IMG/VR virus record: IMGVR_UViG_3300008107_000386 | Coordinates: 1 to 34,794 of that record | DNA length: 34,794 bases | From: a virus | Direction: 5' to 3' (one strand) | Shown here: positions 1-8,818 of the stretch, piece by piece | Numbering within the stretch: position 1 is the first letter of the stretch | Layout: every line of letters begins with the position of its first letter | Made by a program: the position numbers and the translations under genes | The notes under the pieces: model-generated | Seen by the model: only the letters and a program-made list of their open reading frames with translations | What the model was told of the DNA's origin: nothing | Databases searched by the model: none

Positions 1-2
1 AT

Positions 3-632
3 GAGACTAAAACTATATTCTCAAGCGATAGAGATTTGACCCAACTTATCTCTGAGAAAGTATCAATTTATTCACCAACTACAAAACAATATTACAAGTT
101 GGGGGATAAGATTAAATTACATGACATTGAAGTACCTCACTTTAATGTTAAGACCGTAAAAATTCTCACAGGTGATAGTTCTGACAACATTGATGGAATC
201 TTTTATCTAGGTGAGAAGACTTTGGTTAAATTATTTCCCGAGTTACTTGAAGAATTAGTACAATTACCCTATATTTTGAGTACAAGTACTAATTTACTTA
301 AAGAGGAAAAGGGAAACGTAGCTCTTCAGAATCTATTAAGTGGTAAAACTAAAGAAGGTATTTTTGGTGATGAATTTTTCGTAATCAACCAAAAACTTGT
401 CGACTTAGATGAACCACTCTTAAGTGATGAGGACAAAGAATTGGTTAGATTATATTACACTGAGTCGATGGATCCCGACGGAAGAGGACATAGAAATCTA
501 ATCAGAATGATGATGGAAGATGGATTCTTTAAATACCTACCTAAGGGTGACGACGCTTGGGTTAGTTTTTTGAAACCATTTCTAAAATTGACAAGAAAAG
601 AAAAACAAAAATTTAGAAACAAAAAAAATTAA
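3..632 (+). CDS. rnh: RNase H / FEN-type 5'-3' exonuclease, C-terminal part (T4 Rnh-like), truncated by window edge
   Basis: The reading frame is open to the left edge, so this is a 3' fragment of 209 codons. A TTG at 36 is internal and not a start. The fragment opens with SSDRDLTQL, the metal-binding SSDxDxxQL block of T4 RNase H and other FEN-family nucleases. The helix-3-turn-helix region follows at about fragment residues 57-75 (GDSSDNIDGIFYLGEKT), which grips duplex DNA. The Lys/Arg-rich tail resembles other T4-type enzymes. In T4 this nuclease removes RNA primers from lagging-strand fragments. The N-terminal catalytic residues lie outside the window. The helicase gene starts 8 nt downstream, which fits a replication operon. 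The family is clear from these motifs; the T4-type assignment rests also on the neighbours. Confidence 0.85.
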   Translation, partial: ETKTIFSSDRDLTQLISEKVSIYSPTTKQYYKLGDKIKLHDIEVPHFNVKTVKILTGDSSDNIDGIFYLGEKTLVKLFPELLEELVQLPYILSTSTNLLKEEKGNVALQNLLSGKTKEGIFGDEFFVINQKLVDLDEPLLSDEDKELVRLYYTESMDPDGRGHRNLIRMMMEDGFFKYLPKGDDAWVSFLKPFLKLTRKEKQKFRNKKN

Positions 633-640
633 AAAACAAA

Positions 641-2263
641 ATGAAAGAACAAGATATAACAAAAGTCGAATTTTTGTTAATGTGTAACGATAACATCGTA
701 GTTCAAAGGTTCTTTAATGTCAGGAACTTTAATAAGAATGCTCACAAATCGGAAGAGTTTTTCTATCACATTACAAGTCTTTGTAATGAATTGAAGTATG
801 ATTTAAAGATGAGATCAGTGTCATATATGTTAGACAATCAATATGAAATTTCTGAAAATCCAGATGTATTAAATACATCGATTACTAACGGTAAAAATTT
901 TGAGTATTTGGGTAATACTTTTCAGTTACAATTATTAAATCAAATTATTGTTGATAAAGATTTTTCACACTCAATTATTGATGTGATCGAGAACAATTAT
1001 TTTGAAAACAAGTATTTTAAAATCATCATTCAGATGATTAGAGAGTATTATACAAAGTATGACCATACACCGTCGTTTGAAACGCTAGAACAAATTACAA
1101 AATCGGAATTACAACAAGAACTTGCATCTAAAATTGTTATGGATACAATAAAGAAAATTAAAGATGCACCTATCGAGGGAGTGGGTTTTGTACAAGAAAA
1201 GGCTTTAAAATTCTGTAAACAACAAGAACTACAAAAAGTAATGGGTAAGGCTCAGAAGATCATTGATGGTGGTGAGTTCGAGAACTATGATACACTTGAA
1301 GAAATGGTCAAAACCGCTCTTCAAGTTGGTGCAAAAGATACTTCTATGTTGGATGTATTCTCTAATCTTGATCAAGTACTTGAAGACGATTATAGACACC
1401 CAATTCCAATGGGAATACCTGGTATTGACAGATTGTTAAAAGGAGGTTTGGCAAAAGGAGAAATTGGTGTTATATTAGCTCCTACTGGAGTTGGTAAATC
1501 AACAGTCTTAACTAAGATGGCAAACCATGCGTTTAACTTAGGGTTCAACGTCCTTCAGATCTTTTTTGAGGATAACCCAAAGGTAATTCAAAGAAAGCAC
1601 TTCACTTTATGGACTAAGATTCATCCTGACGATTTGTCAGAAAAAAAAGATGAGGTGATGAAAAAAGTTAGAGAAATTGAGGATTCTATGCCAAATAAGT
1701 TAATTATGAAAAAGTTACCATCAGATACTATGACGATGTTACAAATCAAAAATCAAATTAGAAAAATGGTTTCTGATGGAATTAAAATTGATATGATTGT
1801 TTTAGATTACATAGATTGTATTGTACCCGACAAGAACTTAGGTGATGAATGGAAAAGTGAAGGTTCGGTGATGAGAGCATTTGAAGCTATGTGTCACGAA
1901 ATGAATCTTGTTGGTTGGACCGCAACTCAAGGTAACAGATCTTCCATATCATCGGAAGTTGTGACTACAGATCAAATGGGTGGCTCAATTAAGAAAGCAC
2001 AGGTAGGACATGTTATTATTTCAGTGGCAAAAACATTACAACAAAAAGAAATGAAATTGGCTACTATTGCAATAACTAAGTCTCGAATTGGTGATGACGG
2101 TGTTGTGTTTGAAAACTGTAAGTTTGATAACGCAATGATTGAAATAGATACAGAAAGCTCAATGACTTTTTTAGGTCTTGAAGAACAAAAAGAAGAAAGA
2201 CAAAGACAACGTGTTAAAGAACTTTTAGAAAAAAGAAAACAACGAGAAACACAGTCAAATTAA
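641..2263 (+). CDS. Replicative DNA helicase, DnaB/T4 gp41 family
   Basis: This is a 540-residue RecA-fold hexameric helicase that would unwind DNA at the phage fork and work with the primase encoded at 32624. The N-terminal half (to about 230) is a weakly conserved DnaB-like helical domain. The C-terminal half holds a Walker A motif (APTGVGKST, 280-288), a probable catalytic Glu in FFEDN (E310), a Walker B motif (MIVLDYID, 385-392), and ATQGNR (428-433), which corresponds to the DnaB TQxNR-type motif. It is somewhat longer than T4 gp41 (about 475 residues), with a charged Lys/Glu/Arg tail. The start ATG at 641 follows the RNase H stop by 8 nt and has an A-rich leader with no Shine-Dalgarno sequence. 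Confidence 0.93.
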   Translation: MKEQDITKVEFLLMCNDNIVVQRFFNVRNFNKNAHKSEEFFYHITSLCNELKYDLKMRSVSYMLDNQYEISENPDVLNTSITNGKNFEYLGNTFQLQLLNQIIVDKDFSHSIIDVIENNYFENKYFKIIIQMIREYYTKYDHTPSFETLEQITKSELQQELASKIVMDTIKKIKDAPIEGVGFVQEKALKFCKQQELQKVMGKAQKIIDGGEFENYDTLEEMVKTALQVGAKDTSMLDVFSNLDQVLEDDYRHPIPMGIPGIDRLLKGGLAKGEIGVILAPTGVGKSTVLTKMANHAFNLGFNVLQIFFEDNPKVIQRKHFTLWTKIHPDDLSEKKDEVMKKVREIEDSMPNKLIMKKLPSDTMTMLQIKNQIRKMVSDGIKIDMIVLDYIDCIVPDKNLGDEWKSEGSVMRAFEAMCHEMNLVGWTATQGNRSSISSEVVTTDQMGGSIKKAQVGHVIISVAKTLQQKEMKLATIAITKSRIGDDGVVFENCKFDNAMIEIDTESSMTFLGLEEQKEERQRQRVKELLEKRKQRETQSN

Positions 2264-2286
2264 CAAATAAATAAATTTTATAATAA

Positions 2287-3234
2287 ATGGAAAAAATACT
2301 AGTAGAAAATCCTGGTCGGTTCGTCATCTTCCCTATCGAACACAATGATATATGGGAATTTTACAAACAACACCAAGCGGCGTTTTGGACAGCAGAAGAG
2401 GTGGATTTAACTAATGACATTAGGGATTGGGAAAATTTAACAGACAATGAAAAATACTTCGTTAAGAACGTATTATCATTCTTTGCCGCATCAGACGGAA
2501 TTGTAAACGAAAACTTAGCGGAAAATTTTTACCGAGAGGTACAATACCCTGAGGCAAAATTCTTTTACGGGTTCCAATTAGCGATGGAAAACATTCACTC
2601 ACTTATGTATTCATTATTGATTGACACTTACATCAACAACCCCAAAGAAAAAGATGAATGTTTCAACGCAATAGATAGATTACCAGCAGTTCAAAAGAAA
2701 GCAAAGTGGGCTTTAGAATGGATTGAAAAGGCTTCCTTTGCAGAAAGATTAGTTGCATTTGCGGCTGTTGAAGGTATATTTTTTTCAGGTTCGTTTTGTT
2801 CTATTTTTTGGATGAAATCAAGAGGAATTATGCAAGGATTATGTAACGCTAACTCACTTATTTTCAAAGACGAAAACTTACATTGTGATTTTGCAATTCA
2901 CTTATTAAATAATCACTTAGAGAATAAACCGTCTGAAAAAAGAATTAAAGAAATTTTATTGTCGGCTCTTGAAATTGAAAAAGAATTCATTACAGAATCA
3001 CTTCCTGTTTCTTTAATCGGTATGAACTCAAACTTAATGAAACAATATCTTGAGTTTGTGGTTGATGGATTACTGATGAAAATGGGATGTAGTAAAGAAT
3101 TTAATGTGGAACAACCATTCAAATTTATGGAACAAATCGCTGTTGAAACCAAGGGTAATTTCTTTGAGTCGAGAACAATGGAATATCAGAAAGCAAAACT
3201 GAATGAAACAATAACATTTACAGACGACTTTTAA
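2287..3234 (+). CDS. nrdB: Class Ia ribonucleotide reductase, small (beta/R2) subunit
   Basis: This 315-residue subunit houses the di-iron tyrosyl-radical cofactor that starts reduction of ribonucleoside diphosphates by NrdA. All ligands are present at family spacing: D70, E101, H104, E162, E196 and H199. The radical tyrosine is Y108, in the ExxHSxxY motif. The C-terminal tail (TITFTDDF) matches the short acidic/aromatic peptide with which R2 docks on R1, so the protein looks intact. It lies 23 nt after the helicase and just upstream of nrdA. The order B then A is the reverse of T4. The leader is A/T-rich with no Shine-Dalgarno sequence. The phage probably uses it to raise dNTP pools during replication. 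Confidence 0.96.
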   Translation: MEKILVENPGRFVIFPIEHNDIWEFYKQHQAAFWTAEEVDLTNDIRDWENLTDNEKYFVKNVLSFFAASDGIVNENLAENFYREVQYPEAKFFYGFQLAMENIHSLMYSLLIDTYINNPKEKDECFNAIDRLPAVQKKAKWALEWIEKASFAERLVAFAAVEGIFFSGSFCSIFWMKSRGIMQGLCNANSLIFKDENLHCDFAIHLLNNHLENKPSEKRIKEILLSALEIEKEFITESLPVSLIGMNSNLMKQYLEFVVDGLLMKMGCSKEFNVEQPFKFMEQIAVETKGNFFESRTMEYQKAKLNETITFTDDF

Positions 3235-3244
3235 ATATTAGATT

Positions 3245-3307
3245 ATGTCATTAAAAATTATTAAACGAGGTGGTGAGGTTGTCTCATTTAATCCACAAAA
3301 GATTTAA
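3245..3307 (+). pseudogene. Displaced N-terminus of NrdA (ATP-cone start in another frame)
   Basis: The ATG at 3245 lies 10 nt after the nrdB stop, the normal spacing for the next gene. It opens 20 codons reading MSLKIIKRGGEVVSFNPQKI and then TAA. This matches the first strand of the ATP-cone of R1 proteins (vIKRdGrvvpFdpqKI). The rest of NrdA continues in the +1 frame from about 3306 (NVNSDEIF). Compared with T4 NrdA from memory, about 10 residues (an RI...A..G helix) are also missing at the junction. This suggests a deletion of roughly 31 nt and not a simple 1-nt indel. Confidence 0.7.
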
Positions 3308-5642
3308 TGTAAATTCAGACGAGATCTTTATTAAAGTTATTACTTCAGTACCAACTGAAGGTGAAGTAACCACAAAAGAACTTGACAAGTTGGTTTACGA
3401 GATTGCAGCATCTTATACAGGTAGTCATCATGACTACTCAAGATTAGCGTCATCGGTTGCAATTTCTTCATATCATAAAGAAACAAATGATAGTTTTTCA
3501 CAAACTATGATGCAACTTTATGAGGATGGGATTATAAATAAGAAACTTATTGAGACCATTAAAGAATACGGAGAAGATACAATTGATGCGGTAATCAATC
3601 ACGAAAATGATTATAACTTTGATTACTTTGCTTGGAGATCATTACAAGAAATGTATCTACTGAAACGACCAAATGGAAAAGTAATTGAAAGACCACAACA
3701 TATGTACATGAGAGTTGCATTATGGGTCACTTCAAATATTACAGACGCATTTGAATATTATAGATCATTATCTGAACAACTAATTTCAAAGGCAACACCA
3801 ATTATGATTAACTCAGGTACTAAAGTTCCTCAATTAGCATCTTGCGTACTTCATTATAATGACGCTGATTCAAGAAAAGGTTTGTTAGATACATTGACAG
3901 ATATTTCTACGTTTTCATCCGATGCTGCAGGTATTGGATTATCTATGTCTAACATTCGTAGTAAAGAAAGTAGAATTTCTAGTTCAGGCGGATATGCTGG
4001 AGGTTTGTTAAAATATTTAAAAATTGTAAATGAATCACTCAGATTCTTCAATCAGCAAGGTCGTCGACCAGGATCGGCAGCAATATATCTTGAACCATGG
4101 CACAAAGATATATTTGATTTGTTAGACATTAAAAAGAACACAGGAGCCGAAGAGTTAAGAGCCCGTGATTTATTTACAGCTCTGTGGATTCCTGACAACT
4201 TTATGAGGGCGGTAAAAGAAAACAATAATTGGTATCTATTCTGTCCTAACGACATAAAGAAAGCAGGTTTGAAACCATTACAAGAATGTTATGGAGATGA
4301 ATATGAAGAGGTTTATGACAAAGCGGTAACTATGGGACTTGGTAAAAAAGTTAAGGCTCAAGATATTTGGAGTAAAATTGTAGAGTCCCAAGTAGAAACA
4401 GGAGTTCCATACCTTTGTTCTAAGGACAATGCAAATCGTAAAACTAATCATCAGAACATTGGTGTCATTAAACAATCCAATCTTTGTAATGAGATTTATC
4501 AATATACTGACGAAGAAACAACCGCAATTTGTACACTTTCATCTATGGTATTGAAAAACTTTATTAAATCAGGAAAATTTGATTTTGAACTTTTATTTAG
4601 TGAAGTTCGTAAAGTTGTCCGATCTTTGAATAAAGTAGTAGATATAAATAACTATTCAACTGATAAAGGTAAAAAAGGTGGTTTAGAGCAAAGAGCAATT
4701 GCTATTGGTACTCAAGGGTTGGCGGACGTGTTCTATTTAATGGATTATATTTTTACTTCCGAAGAGGCGAAAAAATTAAACAGGGATATCTTTGAAACTA
4801 TCTACTACGCTGCGATTTACGAAAGTAATCAATTGTGTATGAACGGTAAATACAAACCATACAATTTTTTTGAAGGGTCACCAATGTCCAAAGGAACATT
4901 TCAATTCGATATGTGGAATTTGGATGAAACAAAACTTTCAGGAATGTGGGATTGGAACAAATTGAAAGAAAATGTTAGATCTTACGGTGTTTGTAATTCA
5001 TTGTTTACAGCTCAAATGCCAGTCGCTTCATCAGCAAAAATTACTGGTTCATACGAAATGACAGAACCTGCACATTCGGCAATTTTTAATAGACGAGTTG
5101 TTGGAGGTGAAATTATGATTGTTAACAAATATCTAATCAATGATTTTGAAAAAATTGGAATTTGGTCTGAAGATTTAAAAAATGAAATTATTTTTAATGA
5201 AGGATCAATTCAAAATATTAACTTTAACAATTATTTAGATTCCGAAGATAAAAATTACAATAAGAAAGTTAAACGAATTGAACACTTAATTCCTAAATAT
5301 AAAACAATTTGGGAAATTTCACAAAAACAACTTATTGATATGGCGGCAGATAGAGCGCCATTTATTGACCAATCACAATCGATGAATATCTATATGTCTA
5401 ACCCTACATTATCAAAAATTACTTCGTCACATTTTCACTCTTGGGAGAGTGGATTGAAAACACTTTGTTATTATGTCAGAACTAAGGCAATTTCAACAGG
5501 AGCAAAACACTTGGCGATGGATATATCCAAAAGAGAAAAACCAAAGTCAACACCCGAACCTCCTAAAGTGGATTATTCACATTTAAATTTACCAGCAAGA
5601 CCCGATAATTCTGACTTTGAATGTTTTGGTTGTTCATCTTAA
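3270..5642 (+). CDS. nrdA: Class Ia ribonucleotide reductase, large (alpha/R1) subunit, 5' end disrupted
   Basis: This catalytic subunit reduces NDPs to dNDPs with NrdB. The 790-codon frame holds the active-site set: C192 (SCVLHYND), N404/C406/E408 (NLCNE), C421 (AICTLSS), the radical-relay pair Y734/Y735 (CYYVRTKA) and the C-terminal redox pair C785/C788 (ECFGC). The barrel core is complete. The start is odd: this frame can only begin at GTG 3270 (MVRLSHLIHKRF), which does not resemble an R1 N-terminus. The expected ATP-cone start, KIIKRGGEVVSFNPQKI, is encoded in another frame from ATG 3245 and stops at 3307. The ATP-cone (allosteric activity site) therefore lacks its first part, while catalysis and the specificity site should be preserved. 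A sequencing error cannot be excluded. Confidence 0.93.
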   Translation: MVRLSHLIHKRFNVNSDEIFIKVITSVPTEGEVTTKELDKLVYEIAASYTGSHHDYSRLASSVAISSYHKETNDSFSQTMMQLYEDGIINKKLIETIKEYGEDTIDAVINHENDYNFDYFAWRSLQEMYLLKRPNGKVIERPQHMYMRVALWVTSNITDAFEYYRSLSEQLISKATPIMINSGTKVPQLASCVLHYNDADSRKGLLDTLTDISTFSSDAAGIGLSMSNIRSKESRISSSGGYAGGLLKYLKIVNESLRFFNQQGRRPGSAAIYLEPWHKDIFDLLDIKKNTGAEELRARDLFTALWIPDNFMRAVKENNNWYLFCPNDIKKAGLKPLQECYGDEYEEVYDKAVTMGLGKKVKAQDIWSKIVESQVETGVPYLCSKDNANRKTNHQNIGVIKQSNLCNEIYQYTDEETTAICTLSSMVLKNFIKSGKFDFELLFSEVRKVVRSLNKVVDINNYSTDKGKKGGLEQRAIAIGTQGLADVFYLMDYIFTSEEAKKLNRDIFETIYYAAIYESNQLCMNGKYKPYNFFEGSPMSKGTFQFDMWNLDETKLSGMWDWNKLKENVRSYGVCNSLFTAQMPVASSAKITGSYEMTEPAHSAIFNRRVVGGEIMIVNKYLINDFEKIGIWSEDLKNEIIFNEGSIQNINFNNYLDSEDKNYNKKVKRIEHLIPKYKTIWEISQKQLIDMAADRAPFIDQSQSMNIYMSNPTLSKITSSHFHSWESGLKTLCYYVRTKAISTGAKHLAMDISKREKPKSTPEPPKVDYSHLNLPARPDNSDFECFGCSS

Positions 5643-5665
5643 AAACTTTTAAGTTTATTAAAATT

Positions 5666-5695
5666 AAAAATCACGGATACTCGTGATTTTTTTTT
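5666..5695 (+). terminator. Intrinsic terminator after nrdA
   Basis: The arms AAAAATCACG (5666-5675) and CGTGATTTTT (5682-5691) pair around a 6-nt loop (GATACT), and the T-tract continues to 5695. The hairpin begins 24 nt after the nrdA stop and separates the nucleotide/replication genes from the baseplate genes. Confidence 0.85.
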
Positions 5696-5715
5696 ACTTA
5701 AAAAAAACCTAACTT

Positions 5716-5723
5716 ATATTTAT
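5716..5723 (+). promoter_or_regulatory. Putative late promoter -10 element (ATATTTAT) before the gp25-like gene
   Basis: ATATTTAT ends exactly 7 nt before the ATG at 5731 and lies just after the terminator. The same element and spacing recur before 25922, 27621 and the minus-strand start at 32548. It resembles the T4 late promoter (TATAAATA) in composition and position but not in exact sequence. A start site about 7 nt downstream would place +1 at or beside the ATG. Confidence 0.55.
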
Positions 5724-5730
5724 ATGTGAT

Positions 5731-6189
5731 ATGGCAAATGGTATAACTTATGGAATTTCGTTCCCTTTTGTGGATTCGTTTACAGGTAGATATTTGGACG
5801 TTACTAATTCTACTGAAGGTGAAATTAGATCTAATCTTGTTCATTTATTATTAACTAGAAAAGGTAGTAGGTATTTTTTGCCTGATTTTGGTACAAGATT
5901 ATATGAATTTATCTTCGAACCGTTGGACGGTCCAACGTTTTCCGATATTGAGTCAGAAATAAGAGACACAGTAAGGACTTACATGCCTAATTTACAGGTA
6001 ACTAATATAACCGTTGAACCAGGTTCTGCCGGTTTAGAGGACAAAGGTTATACTGTAAATCAAGATGGTGAAAGAGAATTTAGAGTTACTAACATTTCTA
6101 ATTTAGAACATACGGCAAGAATCAAAATTGATTACAGAATAACAGATTCGGCTTTTGAATCACAGGATTTTGTGATATTAAATATTTAA
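5731..6189 (+). CDS. Baseplate wedge protein, gp25/GpW family
   Basis: This 152-residue protein has the GPW/gp25 (lysozyme-like fold) domain at about residues 28-130. The diagnostic run is NLVHLLLTRKGSRYFLPDFG, followed by LYEFIFEP. In T4, gp25 joins the wedge core to the inner baseplate and starts sheath assembly; this is the likely role here. It is slightly longer than T4 gp25 (132 residues). It is the first gene after the terminator at 5666, follows a TATTTAT element 7 nt before its ATG and has no Shine-Dalgarno sequence. The gp6-like gene follows after 6 nt, the same 25-6 order as in T4. Confidence 0.9.
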   Translation: MANGITYGISFPFVDSFTGRYLDVTNSTEGEIRSNLVHLLLTRKGSRYFLPDFGTRLYEFIFEPLDGPTFSDIESEIRDTVRTYMPNLQVTNITVEPGSAGLEDKGYTVNQDGEREFRVTNISNLEHTARIKIDYRITDSAFESQDFVILNI

Positions 6190-6195
6190 TAATAT

Positions 6196-8037
6196 ATGGC
6201 AGAGAAAAAAATATCCTATACGGTTAGGGATTTCCAAGGAGTAAGAACAGAGCTTATAAATTTTACTAGAACTTACTATCCTGATTTAGTACAAAATTTC
6301 AATGACGCTGGTATTTTTTCAGTCATGTTAGATTTGAATGCTGCAGTAACTGATAATTTAAATTATCAAATAGACAGAAGTATTCAAGAAACCGTTTTAC
6401 AGTTTGCACAACAAAAAAATTCCGTTTATAATATTGCAAGAACTTATGGTTTAAAAATACCAGGTCAAAGACCTTCCGTTGCGTTAGTGGACTTTTCAAT
6501 CACAGTTCCGGCATTTGGAGATAGAGAAGATATAAGATATTGTGGTGTCTTGAGAAGAGGTTCACAAGTAAATGGGGCTGGACAACCTTTTGAAACTGTT
6601 TATGATATTGATTTTGCATCACCAATAAACGCTGAAGGATCACCAAATAGAGTAAAAATCCCTAATTTTGACTCTAGTGGTAAGTTGATCAACTATACAA
6701 TAGTTAAACGAGAAGTTGTAGTTAACGGGATCACTAAAGTTTTCAAAAGAGTAGTTACCCCAAATGATGTAAAACCATATTTTGAATTATTTTTACCTGA
6801 AAAAAACATTTTAGGAATTTCAAGTGTGTTATTAAAATCAGGTACACAATATTCCACTATACCAAATCCACAGGATTTTCTCACATTAGGACCTGAAAGA
6901 TGGTTTGAAGTTGACGCTTTAGTACAAGATAGGGTATTTGTTGAAGACCCAACTAAAGTATCTGATCAACCTGGTATTAAAGTAGGTAGATATATTACAA
7001 CGTCCAACAAATTTATTTCGGAATATACACCTGAAGGATTTTGTAAAATAACATTCGGTGGGGGTAATATTTCCGCTGAAGAACAATTGAGAGAATTTGC
7101 TAGAGATGGTAAAGGATTTGATTTGAGTAGATACACCAATAATTATTCTTTGGGTGCCGCTCTAACACCAAATACTACTTTGTTCGTTCAATATAGAATT
7201 GGTGGAGGACTTGCTAGTAATGTCGGTCTAAACACTATAAATCAAATAGGTACAGTATCATTTGCGGTTAATGGACCTTCCGAGTCTGTAAACAGAAGTG
7301 TTATAAACAGCTTACAGTGTAATAACGTAACTGCCGCAATTGGAGGATCAAATATACCAACGACTGAAGATGTTAGAAATTTGGTTTCATTTAATTTTGC
7401 AGCACAAAACAGAGCGGTTACGGTAAATGATTACAATTCTTTAATTAGAACAATGCCTTCTCAGTTTGGAGCTCCTGCAAAAGTTGCAATCACAGAAGAA
7501 AATAATAAGATAAGAATAAAAATGTTATCTTATGATACAAGTGGTAGTCTTACTAATGTTGTCTCTAACACCTTAAAACAAAATGTTGCAAATTATTTAT
7601 CAAACTATAGAATGATAAATGATTATATTTCAATCGAAGCTGCAGAAACTATAGATCTTTCAGTAACTGTTGACGTTGTGTTGGATAATAGTCAAAACCA
7701 AGGTGCGATTATTTCTAAAACTATACAAATAGTTTCTGAGTTCTTTAACCCACTTGTTAGGGAGTTAGGTCAAAATGTTAATATATCTGAATTAAGAAGG
7801 TTAATACAATCCGAAAATGGAATTGTTAGTCTTTCTGACATTTCGTTCTTTAATCAAGTTGGAGGTCAGTATTCATCGGCACAAACATCAATGCCATATT
7901 CAAACCCATTAACAAGACAAATCCAACCAACTGCGGATACTATCTTTGCAACCCCAACACAAATCTATCAAATTAGATATCCAAATAAGGATATAAATGT
8001 TAGGGTTCTCAACCTTAAATCGGTTAACTTTTCATAG
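6196..8037 (+). CDS. Baseplate wedge protein, gp6 / baseplate J-like
   Basis: The 613-residue product fits the T4 gp6 / gpJ-like wedge family in length (T4 gp6 is about 660), position just after the gp25 homologue, and pattern. It has an N-terminal helical segment with the YTVRDFQGVRTELINFTRTYYPDL type of opening. The central part is beta-rich, and the C-terminus (about 520-560) has the FFNPLVRELGQNVNISELRR type of segment seen in baseplate J proteins. In T4, gp6 dimers form the ring that holds the wedges together around the hub. The ATG follows the gp25-like stop by 6 nt and no Shine-Dalgarno sequence is present. Individual functional residues are not known for this family. Confidence 0.82.
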   Translation: MAEKKISYTVRDFQGVRTELINFTRTYYPDLVQNFNDAGIFSVMLDLNAAVTDNLNYQIDRSIQETVLQFAQQKNSVYNIARTYGLKIPGQRPSVALVDFSITVPAFGDREDIRYCGVLRRGSQVNGAGQPFETVYDIDFASPINAEGSPNRVKIPNFDSSGKLINYTIVKREVVVNGITKVFKRVVTPNDVKPYFELFLPEKNILGISSVLLKSGTQYSTIPNPQDFLTLGPERWFEVDALVQDRVFVEDPTKVSDQPGIKVGRYITTSNKFISEYTPEGFCKITFGGGNISAEEQLREFARDGKGFDLSRYTNNYSLGAALTPNTTLFVQYRIGGGLASNVGLNTINQIGTVSFAVNGPSESVNRSVINSLQCNNVTAAIGGSNIPTTEDVRNLVSFNFAAQNRAVTVNDYNSLIRTMPSQFGAPAKVAITEENNKIRIKMLSYDTSGSLTNVVSNTLKQNVANYLSNYRMINDYISIEAAETIDLSVTVDVVLDNSQNQGAIISKTIQIVSEFFNPLVRELGQNVNISELRRLIQSENGIVSLSDISFFNQVGGQYSSAQTSMPYSNPLTRQIQPTADTIFATPTQIYQIRYPNKDINVRVLNLKSVNFS

Positions 8038-8088
8038 CGATTTATTTTTATAAAAACAAGTTTATCTTTTCTAAAATAGGAAATAAAC

Positions 8089-8095
8089 TATTTAT
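8089..8095 (+). promoter_or_regulatory. Putative late promoter element (TATTTAT), 17-nt leader
   Basis: TATTTAT lies in the 75-nt gap before the gene at 8113, in the context AACTATTTATG, nearly the same as that before 17270 (AACTATTTATT). It is 17 nt from the ATG, so a short leader is expected here, unlike the N7 class. An inverted pair AGTTTAT/ATAAACT (8059-8065 and 8083-8089) also sits in this gap, with no clear function. Confidence 0.45.
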
Positions 8096-8112
8096 GAAAA
8101 AACGAATTTTTA

Positions 8113-8760
8113 ATGCCCAAATCATATAGAATTAGGACTGAAGTTGGTGTTGATAAATATATCAATGTGAACCTCGAACAAGATTGGGAATCTTTAGAGA
8201 TACTTTCTTTGAAGATTTTAGCCGATGACTTATACACACGTTTCTGTGCCGATTACGGTGTTGTTGTTGGTAGAGTTTTTGTAAATAATGGTTTTGGTTT
8301 ACCAAAGGCGAAAGTATCGGTATTTATTCCTTTGGAAGATGCGGATGAATTAGACCCTGTGATATCAGAACTATATCCATACAAAACAATTACAGACACT
8401 AACGAGGCTGGTTATAGATATAATTTATTACCAAAACTACCATCATACAATGGACATCAATCGACAGGATCATTTCCTAACGTTGGTGACGTTTTAATGG
8501 ATGAATCATATATTGAGGTTTATGACAAGTACTATAGATATACGGTTACCACAAATGAGAGTGGTGACTTTATGATTTTTGGAGTACCAATCGGAAATCA
8601 AACAATAGTAATGGACGTTGACCTATCGGATATTGGATGTTTTTCACTATCCCCACAAGACTTGATACAACAAGGATTGGCAACAGAAACTCAAGTTAAT
8701 GGATCCACTTTTAGGACATCAACTAATTTGAGAGAACTACCTCAAATTAAAAATTTATGA
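8113..8760 (+). CDS. N-terminal part of a giant baseplate/tail protein (frame-split)
   Basis: This 215-codon frame encodes the start of a larger protein that continues in the +1 frame (8819-13468). It begins PKSYRIRTEVG. At about 50-190 it has a carboxypeptidase-regulatory-like beta domain: GRVFVNNGFGLPKAKVSVFIPL, then DTNEAGY and TNESGDFMIFGVPIG, the usual G.v...G.pl.ga.V...TdxxG.f....p pattern. It ends LRELPQIKNL at TGA 8758-8760. The +1 frame is open across this stop and reads IYDDDALKVSCKPK into the downstream frame. The likely full protein is about 1,780 residues. A single extra A in the AAAAA run at 8749-8753 would explain the break, but a larger deletion or real +1 frameshifting is also possible. 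The role is inferred from context only. Confidence 0.75.
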   Translation: MPKSYRIRTEVGVDKYINVNLEQDWESLEILSLKILADDLYTRFCADYGVVVGRVFVNNGFGLPKAKVSVFIPLEDADELDPVISELYPYKTITDTNEAGYRYNLLPKLPSYNGHQSTGSFPNVGDVLMDESYIEVYDKYYRYTVTTNESGDFMIFGVPIGNQTIVMDVDLSDIGCFSLSPQDLIQQGLATETQVNGSTFRTSTNLRELPQIKNL

Positions 8761-8818
8761 TGATGATGCTCTTAAAGTAAGTTGTAAACCAAAAAACAAC
8801 ACAGGAAATCTTTGTGAA

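Noticed and set aside
36-38. TTG as the start of the RNase H gene
   Set aside because: The frame is open to the edge and upstream codons encode part of the conserved SSDxDxxQL motif.
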